A DNA stretch of 64,000 nt from Gnetum montanum (taxonomy: Eukaryota; Streptophyta; Gnetopsida; Gnetales; Gnetaceae), in NCBI GenBank assembly GCA_015680685.1, contig MNCI01002155.1:372408-436407 (forward strand). Direction: 5' to 3'. Below the pieces are notes generated by a model. It was not told the origin of the DNA. It made no database searches and worked only from the letters and a program-made list of their open reading frames with translations. A program made the translations under genes and the position numbers. Shown in pieces: positions 35,791-48,558 of this stretch (positions within the stretch are counted from its first letter, which is position 1; each line of letters starts with the position of its first letter).

Positions 35791-36663
35791 TGACTAATGA
35801 AGTGCTAAACAGTCGATGCGTCACGTCGACGCAGCCCCATTGACACATCCCTCCATGTGTCAACGTGGCCCCATTTACGTGGAGCCTATTTTAGCCTATA
35901 AATAAGTGGGATCCTGCCAAACTTAGGTACCTTTTTGGTAGTCGTAGCGAAGCTCTTGCAGTTTGTTTCTGTGAGAGTTAGAATATTTTCCAAGTGCCTG
36001 CAGTAGGTGTAAGAAAGGTGTCGAACTCTTTATTCGAGCGCTGATGCACCTGAGCCCATTGGCGTGAACGGTAATAAAGACGAGCTTTTCAAGCATTCCT
36101 TGCAGCAATTGGACTTAGTCATTTGATGCATTTAATAGTTTAATATTTCTATGCTTTAATAATTACTTAAGTTTTTTTTGTTATTATTTTAATCACTATC
36201 ACTCTTTTATAGTTCGTAGAAACCATAAGTACGACCATCTCGAATGTAAACCCAAAACTTGGCAACCCAACGATGCTTAACATCTAGTAACCCAATAGTG
36301 GTTAGGGGATGCTCAAGATGTGCATGGAAGATGGGATCAGATACTTATGCTAGGAAGAGTTAAGATATAGATCACGATAATTATAGATTACATAATATTC
36401 CATTCCTTACTTTCCATTCCAAGAATTAGACGCTAGAAGATAACGTGAAAAAGCCATAAAAATCATTTGCCTCAATCTCACTTAACCATCACAATCAAAA
36501 CATCACAAGTAAGGTTGGGAAGACAACGACCCTTCTAACACAAGGTTTTGCTGGTTAGGGTCTGATGTATGCAAAGTGCTTACAGTCTACAGAATTCGAC
36601 CAAGTCGCGTGTGAACGCTCGTGATTTGCATGGTTGGGCGTAGGGGTACCTAGCCGCTCATCA
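35791..36663 (+). repeat. 5' LTR of element D1
   Basis: The end is clear (CCGCTCATCA at 36663, then primer-binding site). The start is uncertain: TGACTAATGA at 35791 is the best match to the TGATGAATCA start and lies directly after the minisatellite. U3 holds GTCGATGCG, ACGTCGACGCAGCC and an inverted pair TGACACAT/ATGTGTCA (35830-35865). TATA box CTATAAATAAG near 35896. Confidence 0.78.
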
Positions 36664-36683
36664 TTAGCGCTGTTTCTGGGGAC
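36664..36683 (+). promoter_or_regulatory. primer-binding site of element D1
   Basis: TTAGCGCTGTTTCTGGGGAC, a decayed form of the tRNA-Asp site, directly after the LTR. Confidence 0.75.
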
Positions 36684-36828
36684 TGTTAGTCTTACATGCG
36701 CCATTTAACCTTAGCAAAATTATCATTCACGTCATTGGAATGGACCCAGGATAGTAAAATCTATGCATGCTAGGTGGACTAAGTAAAAAGTAAGGTACAC
36801 CAATTAGTGGATCATCTAACATCCAACA

Positions 36829-38720
36829 TGTCTTCTTCTCATAGGCGAGATGGATCCAACCCACCAGTGCCATAAGAATGTCAGGTGGTATACACGCATC
36901 CAGATGAATATGTTCCCAACTTTATCTTCATCCTACATTAGGATGAACATCTATGCTGGCAGGACATGGAAGGCAACATCATACTACCGCCTAACCGATC
37001 GACTCCTAGAATGCTATTTCACAATCTTGCCAAACTAGGCATTCAGGACTACAGTGTGGAGTACATCATGGAGGACCATGACCACTGAGACTATCATCCC
37101 ACTAAGGCCCAATAGGTACAAGACCAGCAACAAGTAGAATGGTATGAACACATGAAGGGGAAACAGTTCAATAATCCCTTATTCTTGCAAGGGCTGCAGG
37201 ATGATGGGGAACCTATCCTTCATAATTCCCATTCAGCTGAACTTTCTCTGGGACATTAGATCATTCAGTCCATCATCCAGAACAAGAAATCAAGTGACTA
37301 GGATCCCCAGGAGGATGGAGGGTCACATAGGAGAGGTCACAGCACAAGCAAATATGGGCAAGAAGATCGAGACCATCATCAAAGTAGAGGGGGAGATCGA
37401 CACTGGGGCGATGGTGATTCCTCTCCCTCTTCTCCATCTTCTTTCTCCCCTCTACCTTCATCTAGTTCAAACTCTAATCATAATTGTGGTAGAAAGAAGC
37501 GAGGTGATGATGGTCATAAGGACCGAAGGGAACAGTGTGAGGAAGCACATGGCCAATCACGCGAGGCTCATCATCATGAAAGGAGAGGTAGCCAAAATCA
37601 TCATAGACATCATGGCCTTTAGCAAGACTATGACTCAGATGAACCATTGTTGGCAACTCGAAGCATGCTCCATATCACTGAGGCAGTTCAGATACCTAAC
37701 AGGCACTTGAAAGATAGCCGAATCAAACGCATTGACATGAACAACATCCCCAAATTTTAAGGGGGATACAATTGTGATCCACAAACTCACCTGCAAGCAT
37801 TTCATGATGCTTGCACCCTGCAAAACATCGATAATGATTAGCAAAAAATTAAGTTGTTCCCTCGCACACTCATCAAAAAAGTAGAGAGCTGCTACTGGTC
37901 TTTGGAATTGGAATCAATCAAAAGATGGAATACGATGTTGGAGATATTCAACAACAAGTATCAAACCTACTCTAGAGAGGCGAAGCTGAGATGCCAAATC
38001 CAAGGGTGGAAGCAAGGTAGTCATGAACCCTTGGATGCAGCCATGAGCAGATACTACTCACTATTGCATCGATGCCCTAGTCATAGCTACTCTCAGTGGG
38101 CACAACTTTGCCATATCATTGATGGGCTCCACTTTGAAACTAGAAAGACCCTTGGTGTGTACTCCCAAGGACAACTATTAGAACTAAGGGCCCATCAACT
38201 GCAATGCCTAATTAAGCAAGTGGCTAAAGAAGAGGGGAAACTCAGAAAGAAGGAAAGTGCAAAGGAGTTTAATCAGGGGCCCTCCATCAGAAAGAGGGAG
38301 GTCCAATTTTGTGAAGATGAGGAGGAATCACCACTGGATGCAACGGTGAACCGAAAAACCTTTCCCCTACAGAAATTTACCTCTCAAATATCGACAAAGG
38401 TTGACAAGATGTGGGACTCTTTAGATGAAAAATTTCACAATGTTCTGAGGATCACAAAGGAGTCCAGAGAGCAAGGTAATGATCGTGATCGACGTAGGAA
38501 GAAGGAAGCTGAATGTGCCCACCATAAGGATAAGGGAAAATTTTTTGTAGCAGAATAGGTTGCAGACTCTAACATAGAGGAAGATTATGAATGTGACATA
38601 TGCCAATACAAACATCCTAAAGGGTGTTGTCTCGTGGTATCTACAAGAGTTTGGGGTGTATGCATTGAATCCTTGCTTAGCTAAGAGGCAAACACCCTAA
38701 AGGTTGCCTTACCCACAAGG
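36829..38720 (+). pseudogene. gag of element D1
   Basis: Start MSSSHRRDGSNPPVP, then YTHPDEYVPNF and MEGNIILPP, a Ser/Asp/His-rich stretch (37300-37660), and the Gag core: a 234-codon open stretch from 37854 (FPRTLIKKVESCYWSLELES, RRYxxLLHRCPSHSYSQW). After the core come a lysine-rich helix (38400-38530) and a short zinc knuckle CDICQYKHPKGCC (38592-38630). Seven or more stops, nearly all explained by C-to-T or G-to-A changes at Gln or Trp codons. Gag would coat and package the element RNA. Confidence 0.82.
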
Positions 38721-39299
38721 CAATCCTAGGTAGTTCCACCAGCAGTAAGGATATTATCCAAGTGGAGTGCCACTGCAACCTTACGAATACTTTTAGCAGT
38801 GGCAGCACCCAAAAGCGTGGGGGATGCCACCTCCAAGACAACAATACCCTTATTGACAACCAAGTCCCTATGGGTACTACGTTCAGCAACCATTCTCTCC
38901 ATTAGACTCTTCCAATCGCGCAACCTTTCATAATTACTACCACCCCCTAGAATATTTTTGACCATAGTCTCCATCACCTAGGGAGAAGGCCTACATCTCT
39001 ACTATCCTCCATCACCTTCTCCTACCATCCCTACTTAGCAACACCCCACTCAATTACCACCTGCTCCACTTATGTAGGGGGGAATCCCACCACAGCCACA
39101 GCAACGCAATGCTACGAGGGCTATCAATCTACAACTAGCTCCTCAGCCGAGTGGACTGGAAGTGAAGCCATAGAAATGTCCCTTTTTCCAGCCCAATAAC
39201 CTAAGCATACCCTCACACACACCTATGGCTAGTGCCTCTGAACCTCAAATCACCTCCACTATTCCACCCTTTGAGTAGCCTTCAAACCAAATGCCCTCC

Positions 39300-39880
39300 A
39301 ATGTACAAACAGTCATGCTCACACACATAGTGACCGACTAGATAAAGGTAGGTCACCTTCCCCAGAAATTGACTGATCTAAGAAGCCCCCTCATTTATCT
39401 TCAAGTGGTAGGAAATGAGCCATGTAAAGCTCTTCTAGATTCGGGGTCAAGAGTCAACTTGATTTCACATGACATGTACAAGACTTAGAACCTACCCCCA
39501 TTAGAGAAGAGCAACATTCAACTCGAACTGGTAGACCAATCCATTACTATTCCCTTGGGATTGGTGGAGGACATTGTGACCACCATTTGTGGGTGGTCCT
39601 ATCCTATTGATTTCCTTATCATCTATGTTGAGAATTGCAAGGGGAACTTTCTAATCATAATGAGAACAGCCTGGTTGAGCATGGTGGATGCAAGACTAGG
39701 ACTCTAAGATCTTTCCCTTGAAATTTCAAAAGAAAATCCTTTTGGGAAGATCGAGAAGAAGCACGTTCCATGCATCGCGTATAGTGACTTTGGGTGCAAC
39801 TATGTGCAGCAGCTGTGCTCCGCTAAGCAGACATCTATTCAAGCATGCAGTCAGTGAACCGAGGAATTACAAGTCCAACA
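39300..39880 (+). pseudogene. protease of element D1
   Basis: VVGNEPCKALLDSGSRVNLI keeps the catalytic LDSG. It is followed by SNIQLELVDQSITIPLGLVE and a strand in which GRAWL has become MRTAWL. The Cys-containing post-protease linker CIAYSDFGCNYVQQL follows (39770-39810). At least three stops, one of them (39276-39278, just upstream) shared with D2. Confidence 0.8.
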
Positions 39881-41570
39881 ATGCCTGTACATAGCATCTA
39901 TAAATCAAGAAGGCACCCAGTGGCTGACCGTTGATCCTGCTAGAAGCACTCTGTGCATGGAACCATCTGAGAGGCTTGTGTGTACCTACATAGAAAGCAT
40001 GGATCATTTGGAAGAGGTTCATCAACAAGTATCCACTGTCGATAACCATGATGATTGGGGAAAGTTGCAAATCCCTGAAAGTTTCAAATAAGAGCCCTTA
40101 GAACTCAAACCCTTACCATCCCACCTAGAATATGCATTTTTGCATAATGGGAAACTGATGATTATCAATGCCACCCTTGCTCCTGAACAAAATAGAAAGT
40201 TTCTGAAGGTGGTGAACAAATGGGAAGCTGCTTTTGCATGGTCATATCTTGAATTAACAAGAGTGGATCCTAGGGTTTGCCAACATTGAATTTATATCGA
40301 TCCCTCCATGAAGCCACGAAGACAACCACAAAGGCGATTGAACCCCAAATTGAAGCAGGTCATCAAAGATGAAATTGAGTAGTTGCTAAAAGCGGGGTTC
40401 ATCTACTCTATTGCCAATAGGGAATGGGTCAGTCCACTCATTATTGTGCCAGAGAAGGATGGCAAATGGAGGGTCTATATAGATTTCTGATTGCTCAACA
40501 TGGGTACCTTCAAAGATGACTTCCTGCTCCCATTTGTGGACCAAGTATTGGATACCATTGCGGGGCATCATTATTACAGCTTTTTGGATGGTTATAGTGG
40601 CTATAACCAAATCCAAATTACGCCAATAGACCAGGCCAAGACAACCTTCACAAATCCCTAGGAAACTTTCGCATATAAAAATATGCCTTTTGGCCTGTGT
40701 AATGCACCTGCCACTTTCCAACGCCTTGTCCTCAGCATCTTCCAGCAGCAAATTGGCAATGGGGTAGAAGTCTTCATGGATGAATTATCTACCTATGGGG
40801 CAATGTTCAATCAAGCCTTGGACCACCTTGAGCAAGTTCTAAAAAGATGTGTGGAAACTAATCTATGGCTCAACTGGCAGAAAAGCCACTTAATGGTCTA
40901 AGAGGGCAGTGCTAGGGCACCGTATTTCACAAACAGGGATTAGCGTGGATCCTAAAAAAATCAGGGTCATCCAAGGAATTACCAGGTAACCAAGCACTGT
41001 AAAAGATGTTTGATCATTCCTTGGCCACACTAGTTACTACCGATGCTTCATTGAAAATTTCTCGAAGATCGCCAAGCCATTGGTGAAACTCATGAAGAAA
41101 GATGCTCCATTCGTCTGGACCAAGGAATGTGAATCTGCATTCCAAATGCTTAAATAGAAACTCGTAGAGACTCTAGTTCTATGAGCACCTAATTGGTCCA
41201 GGCCCTTCCACATCATGACAGATGCATCCAATTATGCATTGAGATCCATGCTTACATAGTGGGATGATCAAAAACACCCATACTATATTCACTGTGCAAG
41301 CCGTAGCATTGTGGGTGCTCAACTTAACTACACCACCACCAAAAAGGAGTTGATGGTAATGGTGTTCGCCTTGAAAAAATTTCTAACACTATGTGCTCAA
41401 GTACAAGGTGTTTGTGCATACTGACCATAGTCCTATCCAGTTCCTAATGAACAAACCAACGGTGAGCCCCTGTATCATATAGTGGCTGGTGATTCTTCAA
41501 TAATTTGACCTCACTATGGTAGATTGGAAGGGAACCAAGAATGTGGTCATTGACCACTTATCTCAGTTAC
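39881..41570 (+). pseudogene. reverse transcriptase and RNase H of element D1
   Basis: Linker (LYIASINQEGTQWLT, CMEPSERLVCTYIESMDHLE, LAPEQN), then RT: NREWVSPLIIVPEKDGKWRV, the palm YSFLDGYSGYNQIQI, MPFGLCNAPATFQRLV, and the active-site strand VEVFMDELSTYG, where the second Asp of the usual FMDD is Glu. The thumb ends near 41130. RNase H follows: FHIMTDASNY (first catalytic Asp), KKELMVMVFALKKF and the HTDHSPIQFLMN motif (the terminal Asp region), ending NVVIDHLSQLRWDN near 41580. Stops and one frame break near 40900. Confidence 0.85.
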
Positions 41571-42950
41571 GATGGGATAACACAGAAGAGGAGGAACCAC
41601 TCTCCAACCAATTTCCAAATGAACTTCTCTTCGCAAGAGCAGATGATAGGCAGGTGCCCAAAGAATCACCTTCGTTCAGCCACATCCTCACCTATCTCAC
41701 AACCCAGGAATTGCCAAAGGAGTGGGACTATCAACAAAAATAATAGTTTCTCCATAAGGCCAAGCACTTCATGGAAATCAATGATCACCTTTATAAGGTG
41801 TGTGCAGATGGCCTAGTTCGATCGTGTGTCCCTAATGATGATACACTACACATCCTCCAAGATGCTCATGAGGGCCCTTGTGGGGACCACTATGCTAGAC
41901 GACGCATGGCCATTAAGATCTTGCTTGCAGGATATTACTGGCCTATAATTTTCAAGGATGCACAAAGGTTCACCCGCTCCTATGAACAATGCCAGAGAGA
42001 CGGTGGGATGACTGCACGAATGGAGGGACCTCAATAGTGGATCCAACCACTAGAGCCCTTCAACATCTAGGGCATCAACTTCATGGGTCCCATCACACCC
42101 CTGTTCAACTGGAAGGTGTATATCATCGTCACTGTGGACTACTACATAAAGTGGGTGGAGGTGGTAGCCGTCATCGACTATTCCTCAAACACCATCACAT
42201 GATTTGTCCAACAGCAAATCGTCAACAGGTTTGGAGTACCACATGCAATCATCTCAGACAATGGAACACATTTCACGGGCGTCAGTTTTCGTAAACTCAT
42301 GCAACACTTGGGGGTTACCCATAAATTTAGAACACCTTATCACCCACAAGCCAACGGGCAAGCCAAAGTCACGAATAGGGAGATCACCAAAATCCTCACT
42401 CAAACCATCAATAAATATAGGAGGGACTGGAGCTCCAAACTTAATGATGCTCTCTAGGCCTATCGCTCCACTTGGAAACTTCCTATAGGTTACTCTCCCT
42501 ATGAGTTAGTGTATGGTAAGCTACCAAAACTCCCAATCCAGGAAAAACTCTAGACACTATCTACAGCCTGTGACTTAGGTCTTGACCTACCACTAGCACA
42601 ACACGAACGACTTATCAACCTAAGTGTGCTAGATGAGAATCAATTAGTGGCCTTGTCCTCAAATGAGATCCACAAGGACTACAATAAAAAACGTCATGAT
42701 CTTAGGATTCAGAAGGTAACATTTAGATGTGGAGATAAGGTACTCTACTGGAACCCCACACACGTACCACAATCGACCAAGTTTTAAACATTGTGGGAGG
42801 GACCTTACATTGTCTCCGAAACCTTCCTATCCAGGGCCTTGCTTATACACAAACTTGAGGACCCCACTAGAACGTAGTTGGTCAATTAGAAATAATTAAA
42901 GCCTTTTCATGAACTCCACCTAACCAGTGCCACCACCTCATCATCACCAA
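41571..42950 (+). pseudogene. integrase of element D1, catalytic Glu lost
   Basis: The zinc-binding H2C2 region (41771-42010: DAHEGPCGDHYARRRMAIKI, YYWPIIFKDAQRFTRSYEQC) has Tyr in place of the first Cys. In the DDE core the first Asp is in VTVDYYIKWVE, the second in ISDNGTHF, and 35 residues later, at GQAKVTNREI, the catalytic Glu is Lys (codon AAA at about 42366). C-terminal chromatin-binding-side text follows (IHKDYNKKRHDLRIQKVTFR, KVLYWNPTH, GPYIVSETF). Stops at 42035, 42455 and 42551 are shared with D2. Confidence 0.85.
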
Positions 42951-42989
42951 GACAGCCTCGTTCCATTTTTGACATCTCCTCCTTTCCGC

Positions 42990-45041
42990 CCAGTTGTGGG
43001 GGAGACTTTCCTCCATGCTAATCCATTCTACCAAGCTCCCCATTGTCTTTGGAATTTTTTGTTTTACACCTTTTTTATTTTCAACATCATTCGTACATTT
43101 TCCAATTCTTACTAAATTTTCCTTTCTTTAATTACTTTTCCATTTCTTTGTTACTCATTTATGTGTGTGTGTGTTTAATTTCCAATTGGTTGCTAATAAG
43201 TCATCTTAACGTCATTAGGTATGGTGCAGATGGTTCTCATTGTGATGGATCACATGAAATGGTCCACCTAGTTTATCTCACTCCTGCCCTCGCATTATTG
43301 TTCTTGGACTTTACATCTATTTTCATCTCATAAAATCAGCAGTGAGTCCATATCATCCACCCATTCACCCATTCTATGGTTTTCCTTCCTTTGGAAACAT
43401 GCAACCCCTTCACTTAAAAACATTTTAATTAATGTGTGGCTTGTGTAGTTCCTAGACAAGGGGATGACCTAATGGTTTGAATCGGGTGTGACTTCAAGGG
43501 GAATGCAACATTTATCATCCTCTTCTGTCCCCTGGGTTATTGGTATGTCCTTACGAATTTCTTACCACTCCACATTCTTCTCTACAAGGAAGCTCTTGGG
43601 CAATTTGACCTTTCATGGTATGGTCCTCATCGCAAAAATTCAAAAAAAAAACATGAGGATTCAAAGCACACCTGTTGGTCAAATGCATGCAACCAAGCAT
43701 GGGTCTTTGCATGGTGTGGTTCCCAAAAAATAACAACAAAAACAAAAATAAAAGCCTAACTAAGTGGGAATTCAAAGCACACCCCTTAGACCACCTCTCA
43801 CGGGTCATGAGCACTAGTTATGGGAGTCACTCCGTCCCCTCTAACTTAGTCTCGTTTCACTTCCTTTCTCTCACGCCTGTTGGAGTGGTGGTTCTCTGTG
43901 GGTGCATTCTTGTATACTTGGAGGATGGATGAGCCTTCGCATGTTGTTGTGATGTCACTATATGTGGTTGGTTTTGGGTCTGAACTTAGGAAAGGTCCTA
44001 CCAGGTCACTTAACCACAACTTCACACGGGGTTTCATGTGACCGATGATCGGAATTCCAATTTTCTCGCCTCTCTCTTCACCCATTTCTCTCCATGACTT
44101 ACCTCACTGCCCGTCTTATGTTTTGAAAGTTTGTTGTGATTTCAATGAACTTTTGATGCCTCAGTAGGTTCTCATGGATGGAAGTATTAACTTGCGATCA
44201 CCATTTCTTGGCCCCGGGGCCCACGGACTCCGGTGTTGAGGATATGAAAGGGCTACTGAGGCTATCTCCTTCTATGGGGAGGACTCACTTGCATATTCCT
44301 GGTCCCATTTGTTAGCCCTCCATCCTTTTGATTTTGTTGGTTGATTGCTTTCATGATACCCATCGCTCAACTTCTTCTCCGTGGAGTTCTTTTTCACCAC
44401 TCTCCTACTTTTTGACTCTCTTTTACATCCCACTTACCTTCCTCTTTCTCTTGGCCCAATTCCTGGTCTCTCAAGCTCTTCAACAGTCCCAATTTGGTGT
44501 TTTAAATCGATTTTTTGGGCTTTCTTTTGTCGGGTCAACGTTGGTCAACGGGTGCAACCCCCTGCATATATGGGGCCCCGTATACGTAGCCCTATCAACG
44601 CAGCACAAAAACCTTATATATACCCTCGTTGTGCATAACATTTTTCTCATTCCGCAAACAAATTGGGGGGAATTTTTCATTTCTTTTGCATCCACTCTTC
44701 TTCCAAGCACTTACGTTCTCTACCGTGTGTCCTAATCTACCTATCCTTCCCTCTTTAGCAACCAGAGGCATGCTCTTAGTCGTGGGGGGTGAGGCCTACT
44801 AAAAATTAATTAATTGATTGATTGATTAAGACTTCGCACCTCTTACGGGAAGAAACGAAAATAATAGTTTAAACTCCAACTTATCCCTTATTTTTTTTTG
44901 TTCTAACCCATCAACTAATACTCTAGGGGATTTAATGGGATGCATGTGCTAGCACCATAACTTAGTCAAACTGAGAAGGTGTATGAGGGCCATTTTAAGC
45001 AGCTTGTGCATAATCTAATTAGTGGTTATGGTTGATTGTGA
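42990..45041 (+). other. non-coding spacer of element D1 between pol and aORF
   Basis: First polypurine tract CCAGTTGTGGGGGAGAC (42990-43006), T-rich tract (43050-43180), CTAATAAG then TCATTAGGTATGG (43191-43224, acceptor-like), two A-loop hairpins (43611-43675 and 43703-43790), conserved block (44265-44294), internal promoter (44533-44622) and second polypurine tract CTTAGTCGTGGGGGGTGAGG (44775-44794). Ends at the aORF start. Confidence 0.75.
44533..44622 (+). promoter_or_regulatory. candidate internal promoter upstream of the D1 aORF
   Basis: A repeated GGTCAACG (44533 and 44543), a near-perfect palindrome around TATGGGGCCCCGTATA (44570-44585), a TCAACGCAGC motif like the TCGACGCAGC of the D1 LTR U3, and a TTATATATAC box (44614-44623) 420 bp before the aORF ATG. 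Confidence 0.42.
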
Positions 45042-47738
45042 ATGGCATCGAAACCAAGGCATCCAAGGGGAGAAGGACCATCACAACCTAGGGACAAGCA
45101 TCCACGAATGGGAAAGGGACGAGGTGTGCAACACCTAGAGCATGCGGAGGGCTCTCATGCAACTGGCCCTCTTCGCGAAGGACCTGATGTGGAATCTATC
45201 CATCAGATTCCCGAAGAGGAGATTCCCAACGAGCAATCACAAGGGGATGAGACTCCGGGGATAGTGCCACGTCTTGACGTCACCCTGACCTAGGCATGTC
45301 TTGATGCTATCAAGCCACGCGAACTGCAACGAATGGTCTTGCAAGAGTTAAACTTTGGACCATTTCTCAAGAATGCACCAGAAGATGTGAAGCTTCAATT
45401 GCAAAATTCTCCTATGTGGCCAATCATCACATCTAGTGGTGAATGGTACTTAGGAGAGACTTATCTCTTCTGGACAAATCGACAACCGAGGTCCAGAGTA
45501 AGAATCAAGGAAATCTATGTCTCTTACTCTGCACAAGCAATCACACAAGCTCTGGGGTTGCTAAAGATCGGAGCTGATGTGGCAAAGATCCCGAAGCAAG
45601 CAAATCTCGAGGTAAAAGGGGAGTGGATCAAGTAGTGCTATGGGGTGGATCGCAAAGAGTTCGGTACTCTAACCACCGCGGAGAGAGTGTATTCAAAAAT
45701 TGCATCTTACCACCTGAACCCAATGGTGAGACCCAACAAAATCACTACCTTCTCCGCTCGTGCATGTGCTGCCTTAAGTGGCAAATTCCCAATGAGCCTT
45801 CCACAATTGTTATTCTTGAAAATTGAAAAAAGGTTCACTGAAAGCGAACGTGGAAGGTGAGCTCTCCCCTTCCCTTGCCTAATCAGAAAGTTATGTAAAC
45901 GGGTAGAGGGATAGCACGGTATGCCAACAATATACTCTAGCACGCCCCGATTGCCTCATGGTAGAAAATGATGAAAGACAGGACTCTGGCCACCACACAA
46001 ATTGAGGAGCAGCAGCAACCACCTCCATAGCTTGCGCAAACAATGAGGTCAGGTTTGCAAACCATCGCAAAACATATATGCAAAATCTGGCAATTGCTCT
46101 TGAGCCAACAAGAGCAATCTAGAAGGACCGGTGGAGGAGAAGACCTTTCAATCTATCACCTTGCAATGAGCCATCTGCTAGAAAGAGCAAGGTCGATGTT
46201 CTTTGTCGCCCGAACACAAGTACCTACAAGACCTGATCCTAGTGTTTGAGAAGTAATGGTATCCACCCAACAGTTATTTCCTAAAATTTTAGGAAATTCC
46301 GCTACTTTCTTGGTATGCTTGGAAGATGGCGAGGGGGCAACAGTCCTGGTGATGTAGCATCAAGGATAGGAGATTGCGGCAGAAGTGGTTGCTGACATGA
46401 TTGCTACGACCCTCAACACACCGACAGCACCTGTACCATATGTACATGGACTCGAAGATGTACAGGCATCTGCTGGGACTTCACGTAATAGGATCAATGC
46501 AGCCCAACATGAAGAAATGTTGGACCGACTAGTGGGAACCGAGCAACCGCTTCCGGATGTCTTCGACCTTCTGGATAACATCACTACAACCTAGTCGGAG
46601 CTACTCTCGGTAAGGGGTAAGAGCCTCATCTTAGAAGGGCAACTTGAAGCTACTCAAGCCAATTGTCAACGCTTGGCAACAGAAGTCGCCCAATTAAGAA
46701 CCCAACTTGCCAATCTAGCTTTCCTCAACTGTGAGCTCACCAGAGACAAAGCCTTTTAATAGCTTCAGGTCAACTTTAGATAGTTGAGGATGAGCGATAG
46801 TCGACGATTCTTGATAAGTCCTTGGTAGCATGCATATCATTTAAACAAGAACTTGACAAAGGTTCGCCAGGAGAATGTTAGGTTGACTATGGAAGTCCAT
46901 CACCTACGTAATGTTGGTGCTAAAAATGAGCACATGAAAAACTTTATTCACTAATAGCAGGAAGAGCTAGCCAAGGTGAATGTTGATGTAAGGAGGTTGG
47001 CCACTGAAAATCAAAATCTATCTATGGAGGAGGTTCGAACCTTTTGATAGAAATCAGCCATTGAAATCACCACTTGGAAGAACGAAGCTCTTAAATTTGA
47101 AAAAGTTAAGAATCATTACAGGGACCAAGTGGGATTGCAAAAGGAAGTGAATGAGAAATAGATTCAAGTCGCAAAGGCTAAAATGAACCAAGAACTCCGT
47201 AGCTCCAAGAAGGAGGCGGGGTATGACAACCTATCTTTGATGGGTTGAATGCCTACAACTAGGTTGAAATCCTCCTCAAGGAACTGTAGATTGAAGAAAT
47301 GACAGAGTACATGGAGCTAGCCAACCTTTGCTATGCAAACTTGGCTATGCTAATAGCTGGGAGACTGCGATCTGACCTAGAAAAGCAAGTGGCCACCTCA
47401 TATTCTTTATAAGAGGGCGAGTTCCAAGTGCACAAAGTGACAAAATAAAAATTGGAAATAGCAAATGGGGAACTCGAGGTTCTCCACACACATTTTGAAG
47501 GACTACTTGCGGTCGCGGAGAACTTGGCCTGTCGAATGAATGACTACCAGTAACTGCAAACATCAATTTGAGTGTTCGACATCGAATGAAAACAGTTTGC
47601 AACCTAGTTTGTCAATCTGAAAGAACTCTTCCCTACGCTTCCGTGCCCTTGGGAGGTTCCCATCCCAGCACACATTGGTGAAGCCACCTAGACAATGAAC
47701 GATCCCAGAAGCAAGGAAGAAAAAATGAGAGCCCTCTT
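45042..47738 (+). pseudogene. aORF of element D1
   Basis: MASKPRHPRGEGPSQPRDKH start, acidic/Gln-rich segment, then the first domain (QRMVLQELNFGPFLKNAPED, SGEWYLGETYLFWTNRQ, AERVYSKIASYHLNPM, ALPFPCLIRKLC). The second domain (46160-46600: YHLAMSHLLERA, FLVCLEDGEGATV) and a coiled coil follow in pieces (46600-47560), including MTEYMELANLCYANLAMLIA. The tail (47590-47738) ends FPTLPCPWEVPIPAHIG and KEEKMRALL, then is cut by LTR sequence. Many stops and several frameshifts. The acceptor AG before the ATG is changed to GTGA in this copy. Function unknown. Confidence 0.8.
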
Positions 47739-47976
47739 GGTTTACGCGAAGCCTGTTTTAGCCTATAAATAAGTGGGCTCCCACCACACTTAGGTATCTT
47801 TTTGGTAGTCATAGTGAAGTTCTTGCAGTTTGTTTCTGTGAGAGTTAGAATATTTTCCAAATGCCCGCAATAGGTGTAAGAAAGGTGTCGGGCTCTTTAT
47901 TCGAGCATTGATGTATCTGAGTCCATTGGAGTGAATGGCAATAAAGACGAGCTTTTCAAGCATTCCTTGCAGCAAT

Positions 47977-47977
47977 N
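47977..47977. other. assembly join (single N) with duplicated ends
   Basis: The 40 bases before N (47937-47976) are repeated exactly after it (47979-48018). This is an unmerged overlap between contigs, not biology. Confidence 0.9.
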
Positions 47978-48557
47978 CGGCAATAAAGACGAGCTTTTCA
48001 AGCATTCCTTGCAGCAATTGGACTTAGTCAATTGATGCATTTAATAGTTTAATATTTCTATGCTTTAATAATTCCTTAAGTTTCCGTTGTTATTATTTTA
48101 ATTGTTATCGCTCTTTTATAGTTCATAGAAACCATGAGTATGACCATCTCAAATGTAAACCCAACACTTGGCAACCCAGCGACGCTTAACATCTAATAAC
48201 CCAGTAGTGGTTAGGGGATGCTCAGGATGTGCATGGAAGATGGGATCAGATACTTATGCTAGGAAGAGTTAAGATATAGATCAAGATAATTATAAATTAC
48301 GTAATATTTCATTCCTTACTTTCCATTCCAAGAATTAGACGCTAGAAGATAAAGTGAAAAAGCCATGAAAATCATTTTCCTCAATCTCACTTAACCATCA
48401 CAATCAGAACATCAAAGTGATGTTGGGAAGACAACGACCACTCTAACACAAGGTTTTTCTAGTTAGGGTTTGGTGTATACAAAGTGCTTACAATCTACGA
48501 ATTCAATCGAGTCGTGTGTGAATGCCCATGATTCACATGGTTGGGCATAGGGGTACC

Positions 48558-48558
48558 N
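48558..48558. other. assembly join (single N) with duplicated ends
   Basis: The 47 bases before N (48511-48557) recur after it (48561-48607) with one difference (GTCGTGTG versus GTCGCGTG). The mismatch suggests that the joined contigs come from different copies or haplotypes. Confidence 0.88.

Larger units (their letters stand above)
35791..47738 (+). mobile_element. Ty3/gypsy element D1, full gene set, inactive
   Basis: 5' LTR, primer-binding site, gag, protease, RT, RNase H, integrase, about 2 kb of spacer, internal promoter candidate and aORF, all in sense order. It breaks off inside the aORF tail at about 47738, where LTR sequence begins without the expected 3' UTR, polypurine tract and U3. 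Every gene carries stops, and the integrase has lost catalytic residues. D2 downstream is a close copy (roughly nine of ten bases identical by eye). Confidence 0.85.

Noticed and set aside
47937-48018. 40-bp tandem duplication around 47977
   Set aside because: It flanks an N and is an exact repeat; treated as an unmerged contig overlap, not a biological repeat.
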